Assembly: GCA_922989275.2 (NCBI GenBank)
Contig: OV277857.1
Location: forward strand, 50,445,083 to 50,509,082
Direction: 5' to 3'
Source: Gari tellinella
Lineage: Eukaryota; Mollusca; Bivalvia; Cardiida; Psammobiidae
DNA length: 64,000 nucleotides
Shown: positions 10,552 to 22,365 of the stretch, in pieces
How the letters are laid out: each line of letters opens with the position of its first letter
Numbering within the stretch: the first letter of the stretch is position 1
Made by a program: the position numbers and the translations under genes
Notes under the pieces: model-generated
Databases searched by the model: none
Seen by the model: the letters and a program-made list of their open reading frames with translations, nothing else
What the model was told of the DNA's origin: nothing

Positions 10552-13258
10552 TTAGCTCGCCTGTACATAGTACATGACGAGGTATAATAATTGCAATACC
10601 CCCGGTGTAGTCGTCGTTGTTGTCGTTGTCGTCGGCGTCGTCGTGAACGGCGTAAACAATTTTAAGAAAATGACTATAACTTCTATGTCCCTTGAGGTAT
10701 TGCTTTCATAGTTGGTATGTGTGTGTATATGGACAAGACCTTTCCATGCACAGAATTATTTTTACCCCTGTGACCTTGACCTTGAACTTAGGGCCTGCGT
10801 TTAGGTTTCGAAATCTGTGTTTAGGTTTCGAAAAATGCCTTTAACTTCTATGTCCCTTGAGGTATTGCTTCCATAGTTGGTATGTGTGTGTATATGGACA
10901 AGACCTTTCCATGCACAGAAATTTTTTGACCCCTTGACCTTGAACTTATGGCCTGCGTTTAGGTTTCGAAATCTGCGTTTAAGTTTAGAAAAATGCCTTT
11001 AACTTCTATGTCCCTTGAGGTATTGCTTTCATAGTTGGTATGTATGTGTATATGGGCAAGACCTTTACATGCACAGAAAAATTTAGACCCCTGTGACCTT
11101 GACCTTGAACTTAGGGCCTGTGTTTAGGTTTCAAAATCTGTGTTTAGGTTTATAAAAATGCCTTTAACTTCTATTTCCCTTTGAGGTATTGCTTTCATAG
11201 TTGGTATGAATGTGTATATAGACAAGACCTTTACATGCACAGAAAAATGTAGACCCCTGTGACCTTGACCTTGAACTTAGGGCCTGTGTTTAAGTTTCGA
11301 AATCTGCGTTTAGGTTTCGAAAAATGCCTTTAACTTCTATATCCTTTGAGGTATTGCTTCCATAGTTGGTATGTGTGTGTATATGGACAAGACCTTAACA
11401 TGCAAAGAAAGATTTAGACCCCTGTGACCGTGACCTTGAACTTAGGGCCTGCGTTTAGGTTTCGAAATCTGCGATTAGGTTTCGAAAAATGCCTTTAACT
11501 TCTATGTCCCTTGAGGTATTGCTTCCATAGTTGGTATGTGTGTGTATATGGACAAGACCTTTCCATGCACAGAAAAAATTTGACCCCTGTGACCTTGACC
11601 TTGATCTTAGGGCCTGCGTTTAGGTTTCGAAATCTGTGTTTAAGTTTAGAAAATTGCCTTTAACTTCTATGTCCCTTGAGGTATTGCTTTCATAGTTGGT
11701 ATGTATGTGTATATGGATAAGACCTTTACATGCACAGAAAAATTTAGACCCCTGTGACCTTGACCTTGAACTTAGGGCCTGTGTTTAGGTTTCGAAATCT
11801 GTGTTTAGGTTTAGAAAAATGCCTTTAACTTCTTTGTCCCTTTGAGGTATTGCTTTCATAGTTGGTATGTGTGTGTATATAGACAAGACCTTTCCATGCT
11901 CAGAAAAATTTAGACTCCTGTGACCTTGACTTTGAACTTAGGGCCTGCGTTTAGGTTTCCAAATCTGCGTTTAGGTTTCGAAAAATGCCTTAAACTTCTA
12001 TGTCCCTTGAGGTATTGCTTCCATAGTTGGTATGTGTGTGTATATGGACAAGACCTTTCCATACACAGAAAAATTTGGACCCCTGTGACCTTGACCTTGA
12101 ACTTAGGGCCGGCGTTTAGGTTTCAAAATCTGCGTTTAAGTTTAGAAAATACCTTTAACTTCTATGTCCCTTGAGGTATTGCTTTCATAGTTGGTATGTA
12201 TGTGTATATGGACAAGACCTTTACATGCACAGAAAAATTTAGACACCTGTGACCTTGAACTTAGGGCCTGTGTTTAGGTTTCGAAATCTGTGATTAGGTT
12301 TAGAAAAATGCCTTAACTTCTGTACTTTGAGGTATTGCTTTCATAGCTGGTATGTATGTGTATATGGACAAGACCTTTCGATGCACAGAACAATTTAGAC
12401 CCCTGTGACCTTGACCTTAAACTAAGGGCCTTTGTTTAGGTTTCGAAATCTGCGTTTAAGTTTCGAAAAATGCCTTTAACTTCTATATCCTTTGAGGTAA
12501 TGCTTTCATAGTTGGTATGTGTGTGTATATGGACAAGACCTTTCCATGCACAGATAAATTTGGACCCTTGTGACATTGACCTTGAACTTAGGGCCTGTGT
12601 TTAGGTTTTGAAAAATGCCTTTTTCTTCTATGTCCCTTTAGGTATTGCTTTCATAGTTGGTTTATGTGTGTTTTTGGACAAGACCTTTCCAGGCACAGCA
12701 AAATTTAGACCCCATGTTTAGTTTTCGAAATCTGTGTTTTGGTTTCTCAAAATTTTTATTACTCCTATGTCCATTGAAATATTCCTTTCATATTCTGTTT
12801 GCATGTGTATATGGACAACATCTTTCCTTGCATGCAAACTTTTTGAGCCCTCTGATCTTGACCTTGAACTTAGGACCTGCGTTTAGGTTTCAAAGTCTGC
12901 GTTTAGGTTTCTCAAAATTTCTTTAACTCATATATCCATTGAGATATTTCTTTCATATTTGGCATGCATGTGTATATGGACACGACCTTTCCATGCATGC
13001 AAAAAAATTAACCCAGTATCCTTGACCTTGACTAAGGTTGGGAAAGGTTTTAGGTTTCGAAATCTGCGTTTAGGTTTCAAAAATGCTTATAATTCCTATG
13101 TCCCTTGAGGTGTTATTTTCATATTTGATTTGCCAGTGTATATGGACAAGACCTTTCCATGCAGGCAAAAAGGTTGACCTCTGTGACCTTGAGTGTGCTT
13201 TTAAGTTTCTAAAGGTGCCGGTGGCGAGCTTTGTTTTCTCTCTGACATCTCTTGTTTT
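10552..13258 (+). mobile_element. HINE-like element carrying a 165-bp tandem array
   Basis: It begins TTTTTTAGCTCGCCTG and ends GGCGAGCTTTG...ATCTCTTGTTTTT. The subterminal AGCTCGCC and GGCGAGCT are complementary. GTCGTCGTTGTTG runs follow the 5' end as in the other family members. About 16 tandem units of roughly 160-168 bp fill the interior, each with AACTTCTATGTCCCTTGAGG, ATATGGACAAGACCTTTCC and GTGACCTTGACCTTGAACTT. Units diverge most at the 3' side (after about 12700). Scattered ORFs of 80-90 residues inside are repeat translations, not genes. Confidence 0.7.
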
Positions 13259-13259
13259 T

Positions 13260-14490
13260 CAAGTGTTGTACTTTAACATCATTTTTTGTTTCTTTTATAC
13301 ATGTTTAGGTCAAGATGTACCCAATAAACACAAAATATCCCAGAAAATGTTTTTTTAAAAAATTCTTTGGCATTGCTACATGCAGTTCATCAGCTTAACC
13401 CCCCCCCCCCCCCCCACCATTCCATAACAGATCATCTGCCAAACCTATCCTTCTCAAGAATGCACACATCAGCACTGCGTAGCATTCCATAATGACGTGC
13501 GTATACAGGACATGGACTATCAGATCAATATAGCGTGAACCTGGAACTCGTCCGTGAAGGGAATGTGTCCCTAATGCATGACGTGGAGCATTAAGTGGCA
13601 AACGAGCCTAACGATGTAAGGCCTTGCAAACCCTTGACACATAACAGGTTCGGTACAGTGTCACCATAGATATGTTGACCATTATTGCATTATGTGTTAT
13701 CAACAGTTTAACTGGCTGTATGGTGGCGATTGCGCAGGTGAACTGGGCGGATAGTCCTGTGTTAAAGATATCTCCTGACGACCTTTTGGTCATAACACTT
13801 AACCAGCTATCAAAGCATGCTGCCACGTGCAAGTTTTGTCCATTACTGCTAACGTGTCTAGGGGTATACATGTACTCACCCAAGCGTTTCATGTGAGGCC
13901 CGTACCTTAAATTTGTTAGTTAGGTTAGTAAAACCCATTGAAAAAACCATTGAGTGTGAGTATTTGAGGGCCTCTCTAGACAACTTGGGATTTAGTTACC
14001 TGTAATTTCACACCAACTGAGATTGTATACCCGATGAAAGCTTGTGATTCCTGCTTTGACAGTTAAATTCTCACACTATCGAGACAATGTGGGGGGAGTC
14101 CCTCAATGGACTGAGGAAAAGTCTTTAAGGTGAAGTGATGACGTGCAGCGTCACGTTCGCGGTCGATCTGCAAAGGTTCCCATCTCTCATGCATCTGATA
14201 AGACGTTCTTTAGTGAAAAAATACACATTGAACTGCCATGCAACCTGCTGTTGGCCTCGACCCTCCAACAATAGTTCAATAGCTTGCCCCCTCTGAACTT
14301 CAATTCAGTGTACCTGGTGACACTTCAAAGATGTTGAAAGCAGTTTCAAAACTCAGAAAATCAATGTCACAACTTAAAACTTACCCCATTGACTGATTTT
14401 GACAATTGAATATATCATTATCACAATTATGCACAGGTATTTTGCATTTTCATACTTACTCGGGGTACGGCAAACTTTTACAAGGTTGAG
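13260..14490. other. No recognised gene; poly-C tract
   Basis: A poly-C run lies at about 13398-13417. Overlapping ORFs of 74-94 residues on both strands near 13600-13900 match no family I know, and neither strand shows coherent splice signals there. Confidence 0.4.
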
Positions 14491-14493
14491 TAG

Positions 14494-15058
14494 TTTAATC
14501 CACCAGATATTGTTAGAGCTGTCGTTGATAGGAACAATATTGATGTATCGCCAATATTTATTCATCGATTGATTATCGATACACATTTTCAGAGTATCGA
14601 TAGTTCGATACAATGGAAAAATAAAAATGACTAGAAATGTAATGTTAAAAAAGTTCATTTTCTGATTCTACACTGTTATATAGCTTTTGCAAATTACACT
14701 CTTGTTTACAGTATATTCATATGAAAAAGTTAATTTGTCATGCATTAATGTTGAGAGTTTTGCTGAAAGTTCATTTACAGGTACATGGTAGTAAGTTTGG
14801 TAAATGTTTAACTTAAAAGTCAATTCAAATAAGAAATACGTTCCAATAACCTGTCTCTAGTCAGTTATTTGAATGTTCAAATTAATATATCTATATATCA
14901 TCGATATTTGTCTCCCAATATATCGATATTGTTTATATGCTTTTTGCTAAATCAATGACAGCTCTAGATGTTGTTGACAAATTAAATGGCCAATATTTTG
15001 ACTTTACAGAATTTCCTAAATTTAGGCCAAGTGATAAAGTTTTTGTTGAATATTTCAG
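14494..15058 (+). pseudogene. Exon-like segment split by a hAT insertion
   Basis: After removing the hAT element (14514-14966) and one target duplication, an open frame runs from a possible acceptor (TTGAGTAG, exon from 14494) to a donor (TTTCAG then GTAACC at 15059). It reads NPPDIVDKLNGQYFDF...FPKFRPSDKVFVEYF. The coding look (few repeats, charged and aromatic residues) is suggestive only. I do not recognise the protein and there is no supporting neighbour exon. Confidence 0.25.
14514..14966. mobile_element. Non-autonomous hAT element, ~8-bp TSD
   Basis: The termini TAGAGCTGTCGTTGAT and ATCAATGACAGCTCTA are inverted with one mismatch. Flanks GATATTGT (14506-14513) and GATGTTGT (14967-14974) match at 7 of 8 bases. 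The interior is rich in TATCGAT repeats on both sides. The 453-bp unit has no coding capacity. Confidence 0.75.
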
Positions 15059-15073
15059 GTAACCCTGCATATC

Positions 15074-15720
15074 TTTTTAGCTCACCTGGCACAAAGTGCC
15101 AAGGTTTGTGCCAAGGTGAGCTATTTTGATTGTGCTATGTCCGTTGTCGCCCGTCAGTCGTCAACAATTTCTTTAAACGACATCTCCTCCTAGACTACTG
15201 GATAGATTTTTACCAAACTTGGCAGAAATTATCCTTATATGGTCCTCTTTGAAAGTTGTTCAGATATTTCCGGTCTGTGGCATATCTAGGTCACAGGAGC
15301 TAAAAATAGATCATTTCAATAAAAACTTAAAAAATCTTTTTCTCTGAAAGTGCATGACCCTAAGCTAAGATATTTGGTACAAAGCATCATCTACAGGACT
15401 GTTCTCTATAAAGTTTGTACAAATTATGCCCCTTGGGTCAAAATTGGCCCGCCCTGGGTGTCACAGTTTTACATAGGGTTAAACTCTATGTAAAATTTAC
15501 ATAGAGTTCAACCCTATGTAAAACTGTGACACCCGGGGCGGTCAGTTATATATAGTGAAATTTTCAAATGTCTTCTCCTCTTAAACTAATATGGCCAGAG
15601 CTTTGATATTCGGCATGGGGATACTTCTAGTTGTCCTTTACCAATATTGTTCAAAATCATTCATTGCATAGCTAGGTCACAGGAGCATCATCTACTCGGC
15701 AATTTGCACAATCATATCTG
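15074..15720 (+). mobile_element. Helentron/HINE-like element, 3'-truncated
   Basis: It starts TTTTTAGCTCACCTGGCAC with hairpin partner GTGCCAAGGTGAGCTATTTTG. Internal sequence (CATCTCCTCCTAGACTAC, ACCAAACTTGGCAGAAAT, AGGTCACAGGAGC) matches the 26719-27718 copy. At about 15469-15535 the sequence ACCCTATGTAAAAC recurs in inverted form, suggesting a local inversion. The 3' hairpin end is not seen. Confidence 0.6.
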
Positions 15721-16149
15721 TTTTTACAGAATTACACTCAAACATTAATATCGGATCCCTTGCGACCTATCACTCCTCCCCAATGTTGCCTTCTACATGG
15801 TGCTGCTTATTGTGGCATCTGATCAGGAAGATGGATCCAAACTGTTTGACAATCGTATCAATAAAGCCTTAAATTTGACTTAAAAAAAATTGCCGACAAC
15901 TCTTAAGTTTACAATTCAGATGAAAATCAAATGGTGCTCATGAGAGGGTTAAGACAGGCAACAAAATTTTGAGAGAATCAAAGTACACCAATAGTAATAA
16001 TCTTATGTAGTATTTGTAATAGAAGCGTTCTACTGTATAAGAAATAAATGTCTTTCACCATATGCATTCATCAGGTTATTAAAAGAGTGGATCATGGTGG
16101 ACATTGCAAAGTTTAATGTGAACCCTTGTGAAATAACCAATTTTAACAT

Positions 16150-16798
16150 TTATTTCACATTTTTGTAGTCCACAGATTAAGGAGGGTCACCAGAAAGAAG
16201 TATAATGCCTGTCAGAGGAGAGATGGTGGCGCCTGGACTCCCATTATGTGGCCTGGCCCTACGTCTTTGAGGAAAAAAGAGTCTTCCTGGTTATTGATGG
16301 GCTCCATCTGAGTAGTATTGGAAACTGGCTGTTAGCATTAGCCCTCAGATATGTGATCCACTCTTTGTCACCACCAGTCGTCTGAAACTTAGGTCTATGC
16401 CACCAGGAAACAAGGTAATTTAAGTTCGATAGCTTTATGATCTCTGATCCTTAGTATAATGTTAATAGATAACCTCTAGTGATGCTGCATGCATGCTTAT
16501 ATGCATCCTTTACAAATGATGTACTTGTGAAGAGTGCACTTGTACTATGCAAAACAGTGTAGACACTGATCAAAAGTGGTCATGTTAGGTTACCACTAAC
16601 TCTATGAACAGTGACTGTCAAATGCTGTTTGCTAAAATTCTGAAATATAATCTAGTCTAGTCCCAACCACCTACAACACCATCCAACTGTACTTCATGCC
16701 ATCTGTTACCAGGTCAACACCATGTAAGCTGTCTGTAATCAGGATGGATGAATGAGTCGGGTTTTAACCAGGTCTATACCACAGGTCAGGAAACAAGG
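16150..16798 (+). repeat. Two decayed copies of an exon-like duplicated segment
   Basis: Copies ending at CAGGAAACAAG followed by GTAATT (16415) and GTAACT (16799) resemble the better preserved copies at 18004-18129 and 19393-19517, including downstream TTGATAGCTTT. Stops interrupt both. Downstream segments (about 16500-16590 and 16860-16960) resemble the hairpin MITE family B and are also duplicated. Confidence 0.4.
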
Positions 16799-17839
16799 TA
16801 ACTAACTTAAGCTTGATAGCTTTCTGTTCACTGATCCTAATTTAACAGACCTCCCTAGTGACACATGTATGTATCCTTTACAATGGTGTACCTGTGAAGA
16901 GTGCACTTATACTATTCAAACAGTGTAGACCCTGGTTAAAAGGAGTCATGCCAAAGGTACCCCTAACACTTTCAACAGTTACTGTCCAATATTGTTTGCT
17001 AAATTTCTGAATTACAGTGTCCCACCATACAACAGCCCTCCCAACAACTACCCTTGCTGTTGTTCCCTAAACAGGACAATTAATTTATGTCCAGCGCTGT
17101 TACTGTTGCAATATTGTCTGCTAAAAATTGTTGTCTGCTGTTTTTTCTCAAAGTTACAAATAATTGGACATAATAATTTATTAATACGATGATAAAAAAA
17201 ATATAATAAATGACGAGTGACAAACAGCTGGAATCCAGATTAGCCTTGCGCAATGCAGTGTCGGATGTGGATTCAAGCAGTATGCAAATGTAAGCCATGG
17301 GTGTTGCTTGTCTAGAATTAGCATAACTCTTCTAGGGGTGTCCGGGGGCATAGTTCTCTGCGAAAAATTTGAGTTGTATAACACTGGAAAAATTTATTTC
17401 TAGATGGCCTCTGGTGTGTTCTTAGAGTGTTTTGTACGTTCAAAATCAGGTAAAATTCTGAAATAAATCTATGTAAAAGTCAACTGAAATTATGTATGTT
17501 CAATTGTCCGTTTCAGGTTAATACATTTTCCCACTCTGATTTTAGTTTCAAATTGTTCCAATTTTTATGACAGCCTATACGCAGTTTCGTGTTTTTTAGC
17601 ATACATGTAGCTAAATGTATGTGCCTACCAGGGAGTGGCTACACCATTCTTACGAGGGGGCGTCATGGTGCCCCCAGAAAATTCTATTCCTTGATAATCT
17701 CTGCAGATGCGTTCTAAGGACTTTTTGGGCATTAAAAGGCACTAACATCATGTTATTGGTAAAAAGAAAATGGGGTTTGCCCCAAACCCTTCTTAGGCTT
17801 CAATTTTATTGCATTTTCGGCATTATTTTTGGACTTCTG

Positions 17840-18180
17840 TTTCAAAAGTGTATACACATGCCTACTTGCCTAGTAGAAAGCTACGCCAATGTAAGCCAAG
17901 TCTAATTTTGCCTCCTTTTAAAGACTCCCTCCAAACAAGGCACTCAAACTATGTCCCCCGATGGATGTCATTGTTGAGAGTTATTAGTTATTATCATTTA
18001 CAGGATAAAGATGTAGTCACCACCTATTACACCTTCCTTACAACATGTGTTACCAGTTCATTGCCATGTATGCCTTGTGTAATCAGGTCAACACCGTCTG
18101 TAAACAAGTCTGCTCCACCAGGAAATAAGGTAACTAAGTTTGATATCATAGACTTGTCGTCTCTCTTACAGCTCTTGTAA
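17840..18180 (+). repeat. Segmental duplication with intact exon-like ORF
   Basis: The segment from ACACATGCCTACTTGCC to CTTACAGCTCTTG recurs about 1.37 kb downstream (19215-19560). Within it, 18004-18129 is 126 bp, bounded by TTTACAG and GTAACT, open in phase 0 and rich in T, S, P and C (TCVTSSLPC, PSVNKSAPPGNK). This looks like a repeated linker or mucin-like exon. No domain is recognised and no flanking exon of the same gene is identified. Confidence 0.35.
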
Positions 18181-18376
18181 ATGAATTTTCTCAAAAACTA
18201 AGAGAGGTACTAACTTGAAACTTTTAAAACTTGTCCAGTATCAAAAAGGCAACTCACTTCAATAAGGCATGTTGCTCTGGGATTTGTCCTTCCAGAGTTA
18301 TTGCCCTTTTTGGCCGGATTGAAAATGCGGTCTATAGATTGGCGAATGCCATCCGTCCGTCCGTCTGTCTGCACAA

Positions 18377-18531
18377 CCGAAATGGGTTAGAGGGCCTTTT
18401 CTGGCCAGATAACGGTAAACATAACAAAAGAAGACAATAGAGTTCATTCCGTAACAATAGAATAAGGGGCCGTGGCCCGTTATTCAAACAAAAGAAAATA
18501 ACAAAAGAAAAGGCCCTCTAATCCATTTCGG
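18377..18531. mobile_element. 155-bp MITE with 26-bp inverted ends
   Basis: CCGAAATGGGTTAGAGGGCC at the left matches the complement of the right end (GGCCCTCTAATCCATTTCGG) with one mismatch, and the inverted match continues through CTTTTCT. The insertion lies in a GTCCGTCCGTCTGTC run of a mollusc-type repeat. No clear target duplication. Confidence 0.6.
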
Positions 18532-18539
18532 TGGCATGT

Positions 18540-19021
18540 CCGTCCGTCCTCACTTTGGTTGACCTTTTTGTTAGTGTCAGTTTTAGCCAAAGCTTAAGTC
18601 CTACAGCAACCAAATTTGGCATGTACAGTTATAGTGAGGTCATCATCACATGCTGTGGGTAACAAGGTCACTGTGACCTAGATTTCACAGTCCAATGACT
18701 TAGAGAATTCTTGGTTAACCTTTTCGTTTGCATCTTGGTTTACCTTTTTGTTAGTGTCAGTTTTAGTCAAAGTTTAAGTCCTACAGCAACCAAATTTGGC
18801 ATGTACAGTTGTAGTGGGGTCATCATTGCATGCCATGGGTAACTAGGTCACTGTGACCTAGATTTCAAGGTCGAATGACTTAGAGAATTCTTGGTTAACC
18901 TTTTCGTTTGCGTCTTGGTTTACCTTTTTGTTAGTGTCAGTTTTAGTCAAATTTAAGTCCTACAGCAACCAAATTTGGCATGTGCAGTTGTAGTGAGGTC
19001 ATCATCACATGCCATGGGTAA

Positions 19022-19022
<1 letters not shown>
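18540..19022 (+). repeat. Tandem ~182-bp units, about 2.7 copies
   Basis: Each unit contains TTTTTGTTAGTGTCAGTTTT, CCTACAGCAACCAAATTTGG and GGTCACTGTGACCTAGATTT. Units start near 18555, 18738 and 18921, and the last one is cut short at the AT microsatellite. The preceding GTCCGTCC run suggests the interior of another HINE-like element. Confidence 0.6.

Positions 19023-19053
<31 letters not shown>
19023..19053. repeat. (AT)n microsatellite
   Basis: An uninterrupted AT dinucleotide run of about 13 repeats, with a short TATAT preface. Confidence 0.9.
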
Positions 19054-19214
19054 CAAAGCAAAAGTGCAGACAATCCGGCTATACTGACATTGGCGGTTTC
19101 TCGTTAAACTTAACATTTTTAATTTTAAATATCTCCAATTTAATTGGCAATATAAAGTATATGAAAGTCAAGAGTCCAGCACCCATATGCAGTGCTCCAA
19201 TTAATTTTTGGTTT

Positions 19215-19560
19215 CTTCCTGATAAGAAAAGTGTATACACATGCATACTTGCCTAATAGGAAGCTAAACCAATGTAAGCCAAGTCTAAATGTTCCTGCCC
19301 TATAACCACTCCCTCCAAACAATGCACTCAAACTGTGTCCACCGTTGGATGTGGTTGTAGAGAGGGAGCACTGTAGTTATTATCATTTACAGGATACAGA
19401 TGTCGTCACCACCTATTACGCCTTCCGTATGACATCTGTTACCAGGTCATTGCCATGTACGTCTTCTGTAATGGGTCAACACCGTCTGTAGTCAAGTCTA
19501 CTCCATCAGGAAATAAGGTAACCTAAGTTTGATAGCTTTGTTGTTTCTTACAGCTCTTGT
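19215..19560 (+). repeat. Segmental duplication, exon-like ORF with 1-nt deletion
   Basis: Diverged copy of 17840-18180. The exon-like part 19393-19517 is 125 bp instead of 126. Its frame agrees with the other copy at DxDVVTTYYxF and SLPC and is then lost. Both boundaries (TTTACAG and GTAACC) are conserved. Confidence 0.4.
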
Positions 19561-19739
19561 ATGAACTAGCATTAACTGCAGTACATACCATGTTATTTAC
19601 TCAAAAACATAGTGAACACCATGGTCAAAGCTTATAAAATTTAAAAAGGACGCTATGCTCAAAACTCATAACGCTTCAGCAAACATTTTAGAATAGTAGC
19701 TTGACTTTTTCAAAAAATCAAGCAATTGTCATCACATTG

Positions 19740-20215
19740 TCCTCTGTGTCAGCGTCTGCCTTTAAGGTTTTTGTAAGACTCTGTTTAGGTTTCGAAAAAT
19801 GCCTCTAACTTCTAAGTCCCTTGAGATATTCCTTTTATAGTTTGTGTGTATGGACAAGACCTTTCAACGCACAGAAAAATTTGGACCCCTGTGACCTTGA
19901 CCTTGAACTTAAGGCCAGCTTTTAGGTTTTGAAATCTCTGTTTAGGTTTTGAAAAATGCCTTTAATTTCTATATCCCTTGAGATATTCTTTTCATGGTTG
20001 GTTGGTGTGTTTATGAACAAGACAAATTTGGACCAATGTGACCTTAAACTTAGGACAATTTTTAGGTTTCTAAAAATGCCTTTAACTTCTATGTCCCTTA
20101 AGATATTCCTTTCATGGTTGGTTTGTGTGTTTATGGACAAGACCTTTCTATGCACATAAAAATTTAGATGCCTGTGACCTTGACCTTGAACTAAGGGCCA
20201 ACTCTTAGGTTTTAA
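19740..20215 (+). repeat. Three diverged units of the 165-bp HINE array
   Basis: Units with ACTTCTAAGTCCCTTGAGAT, TATGGACAAGACC and GTGACCTTGACCTTGAACTT match the array at 10.6-13.2 kb. The terminal AGCTCGCC piece is not present, so this is an internal fragment. Confidence 0.65.
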
Positions 20216-20332
20216 GTAACTACCAGAGGTATTAACTTGAAACTTTAAATAGTTATTTAGTATCAAAAGGGCAAATCATTACAACAAGGCATGCAACCCT
20301 GGGATTTGTCATTTGTTAGTTATTGCCCTTGG

Positions 20333-20890
20333 TTTTTAGCTCACCTGAGCTTTTGCAATCCTTATACATGTCCCTCTTCCGTCATCAACAATTTTAGTGT
20401 TTACACTCTAGAGGCCAAAATATTTATTCAAACTTGCACAGATTGTATATTACCATCAGAGTTTAGATGAGTTTGATTATGGTTGAAATCAGACTAAAAG
20501 GTCAAGAGTTATCTACATTTGAATTGCTGAAAATGCAATATTTAACAGTGTTTACACTCTAGAGGCCACACTATTTATCAAATCTCACTAAAACTTGCCC
20601 AGATTGTATATTACCATATTAAGATTTTGTATGAGTTTGTAATCAGACCAATAGATAAAAAATTATTTACATTTGAATTGCTGAAAATGCCATATTAAAG
20701 GCTGTTTACACTCTAGAGGTCACAATTTTTATCCAATCTTTCTCAAACTTATTCAGATTGTATATGACCATAAGAGTTCAGATGAGTTTGATTATGGTTG
20801 AAATCAGACCAATAGGTAAAGAGTTATCTGCCTTTGAATTGCTGAAAATGCCATTTTAACGGTGTTTACACAAGTGATTCCTTAGTGTAG
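20333..20890 (+). mobile_element. HINE-like element, 3'-truncated
   Basis: TTTTTAGCTCACCTGAGC lacks its full hairpin partner. It is followed by about three ~165-bp units containing GTTTACACTCTAGAGGCC and TTGAATTGCTGAAAATGC. The same internal unit occurs in the complete 44428-45207 element, so both belong to one subfamily. Confidence 0.6.
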
Positions 20891-21516
20891 AATATAGACC
20901 AAAATGTCTTGTTACAGCATCCCTGAAAGTTAAATAATGTGCACACGGTACAGATGTAATGTTTTCAAAACATAGCCATAGATTTCAAAAGGGCATTTTT
21001 CCTTTATGTTTGCTGTGCAAAAAATGGACATTTGTCCACATTAGATAATTATTTAACATGCAAGGATTAAGAAGAGAGCCCCCGAGATATCAGAAGTACA
21101 GTTTTTTGGACAGTAAATTTCCATTTCCAAATGCCCCACCTCCCCAATCTGGTGTTTTTGGCTTCCTCTCGTTTAGGCATGAATCCCCCGAATGGTAACT
21201 AAAACCGTTCTGGTTCAGCGCCTTTATGAACAAAATGCCTTTTTCGAGTGCATCTGTCGGTGCCTCTGACAAAGTGAATGCATACGTAGAATAGACCACA
21301 CCAATCCATATTTGATTATTTGCTAAATATATGCATATAGCCATGTAGATTTCAGAATCAAAGCGTTCTTAAAATATACGCTACAAAGGTCTATATGTAC
21401 ACACTACTGAAGGTGTGTCTTCAACTGTCTTGTAAGTGCGAGAACATTAGTCGTTCTGAAAAGTAAAACAACATGTCATCAGGAAAGAGTGGCGTTTCAG
21501 TATAAATAATCATTAA

Positions 21517-21755
21517 CCCTTTCGGCGCCAAATTATTCGGGAGATATTTACCCCTTCACCGCTTTATTGTCGTCTGCTTTAGTACTGTTCTCTGCAAGAA
21601 CATTTCAAAGTTAGATTTAAGGTTTTATGACTTACGAAATATCGATAAAAGTATCAAACAGTTTGGATCCTGATCAGACGCCGCGTTGCGCGGCGTCTAA
21701 TCTGGATCCAAACTCTTTGCAAAGTCTACTTTATGCGACTACCGCGCCGAAAGGG
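21517..21755. mobile_element. TTAA MITE with GATC hairpin core
   Basis: Flanked by TTAA (21513-21516 and 21756-21759), with inverted ends CCCTTTCGGCGC and GCGCCGAAAGGG. The core 21657-21720 is a hairpin: AAACAGTTTGGATCCTGATC pairs with a near-complement ending GGATCCAAACTCTTT. Related cores occur at 25270, 25550, 26325, 27750, 34125, 45315 and 61265. Confidence 0.75.
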
Positions 21756-22365
21756 TTAACCAACTAACAGAGCAGGTATTATAATTACATAGACATACTT
21801 TGCCGGGCCTGCTTTTAAGTATGAGTGATATGTTATGCAAGTTGCCTCACACTTGTATGCATGCCCTAATTCCACGATTATAAGTTCATTGTCAAGTGTT
21901 ACCCGGGAGGTTGTCTAAAAATATACGCTACAAAGGTCTATAGGTACACACTACTGAAGGTATATCTTCAACTGTCTTGTAAGTGAGAGCACAGTCGCGT
22001 ATACGTATAGTATTAGCTCGATGCATTTTTTACCCTGCAGTCTGAACGTTGTTTCGTGTCCGGCATGGAGGAATGTTGTATTTGAAAAATAACCTATTAA
22101 GTTTTTATATTCACGTAAAGGGGACATTTTTATATCAATTTATCAATACTGTCCATCTGGGAGTGTTTTGGTTTGGATAATATTGCAGAATCTCTAATGC
22201 ACCAGCTTTACGAAGCTTTTTCGGAGTTCTTCACACGTAAATGTTCAAGAAATCCGGTATCTGTCGCAACTTTATCGAGTTAAACGTCTTAACTAAGCGA
22301 GTATCCAACGAGAACACAACGCCGCAGCATGCACTTATAACCGGGATATTCCGTGCAACTACTCC

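Noticed and set aside
11920..13358. Several 84-91 residue ORFs (TLTLNLGPAFRF-type)
   Set aside because: They are translations of the 165-bp tandem unit; the frame changes between units and no codon bias is seen.
13608..13896. Overlapping 74- and 94-residue ORFs as a gene
   Set aside because: They are antisense to each other, lack recognised motifs and have no convincing splice sites.
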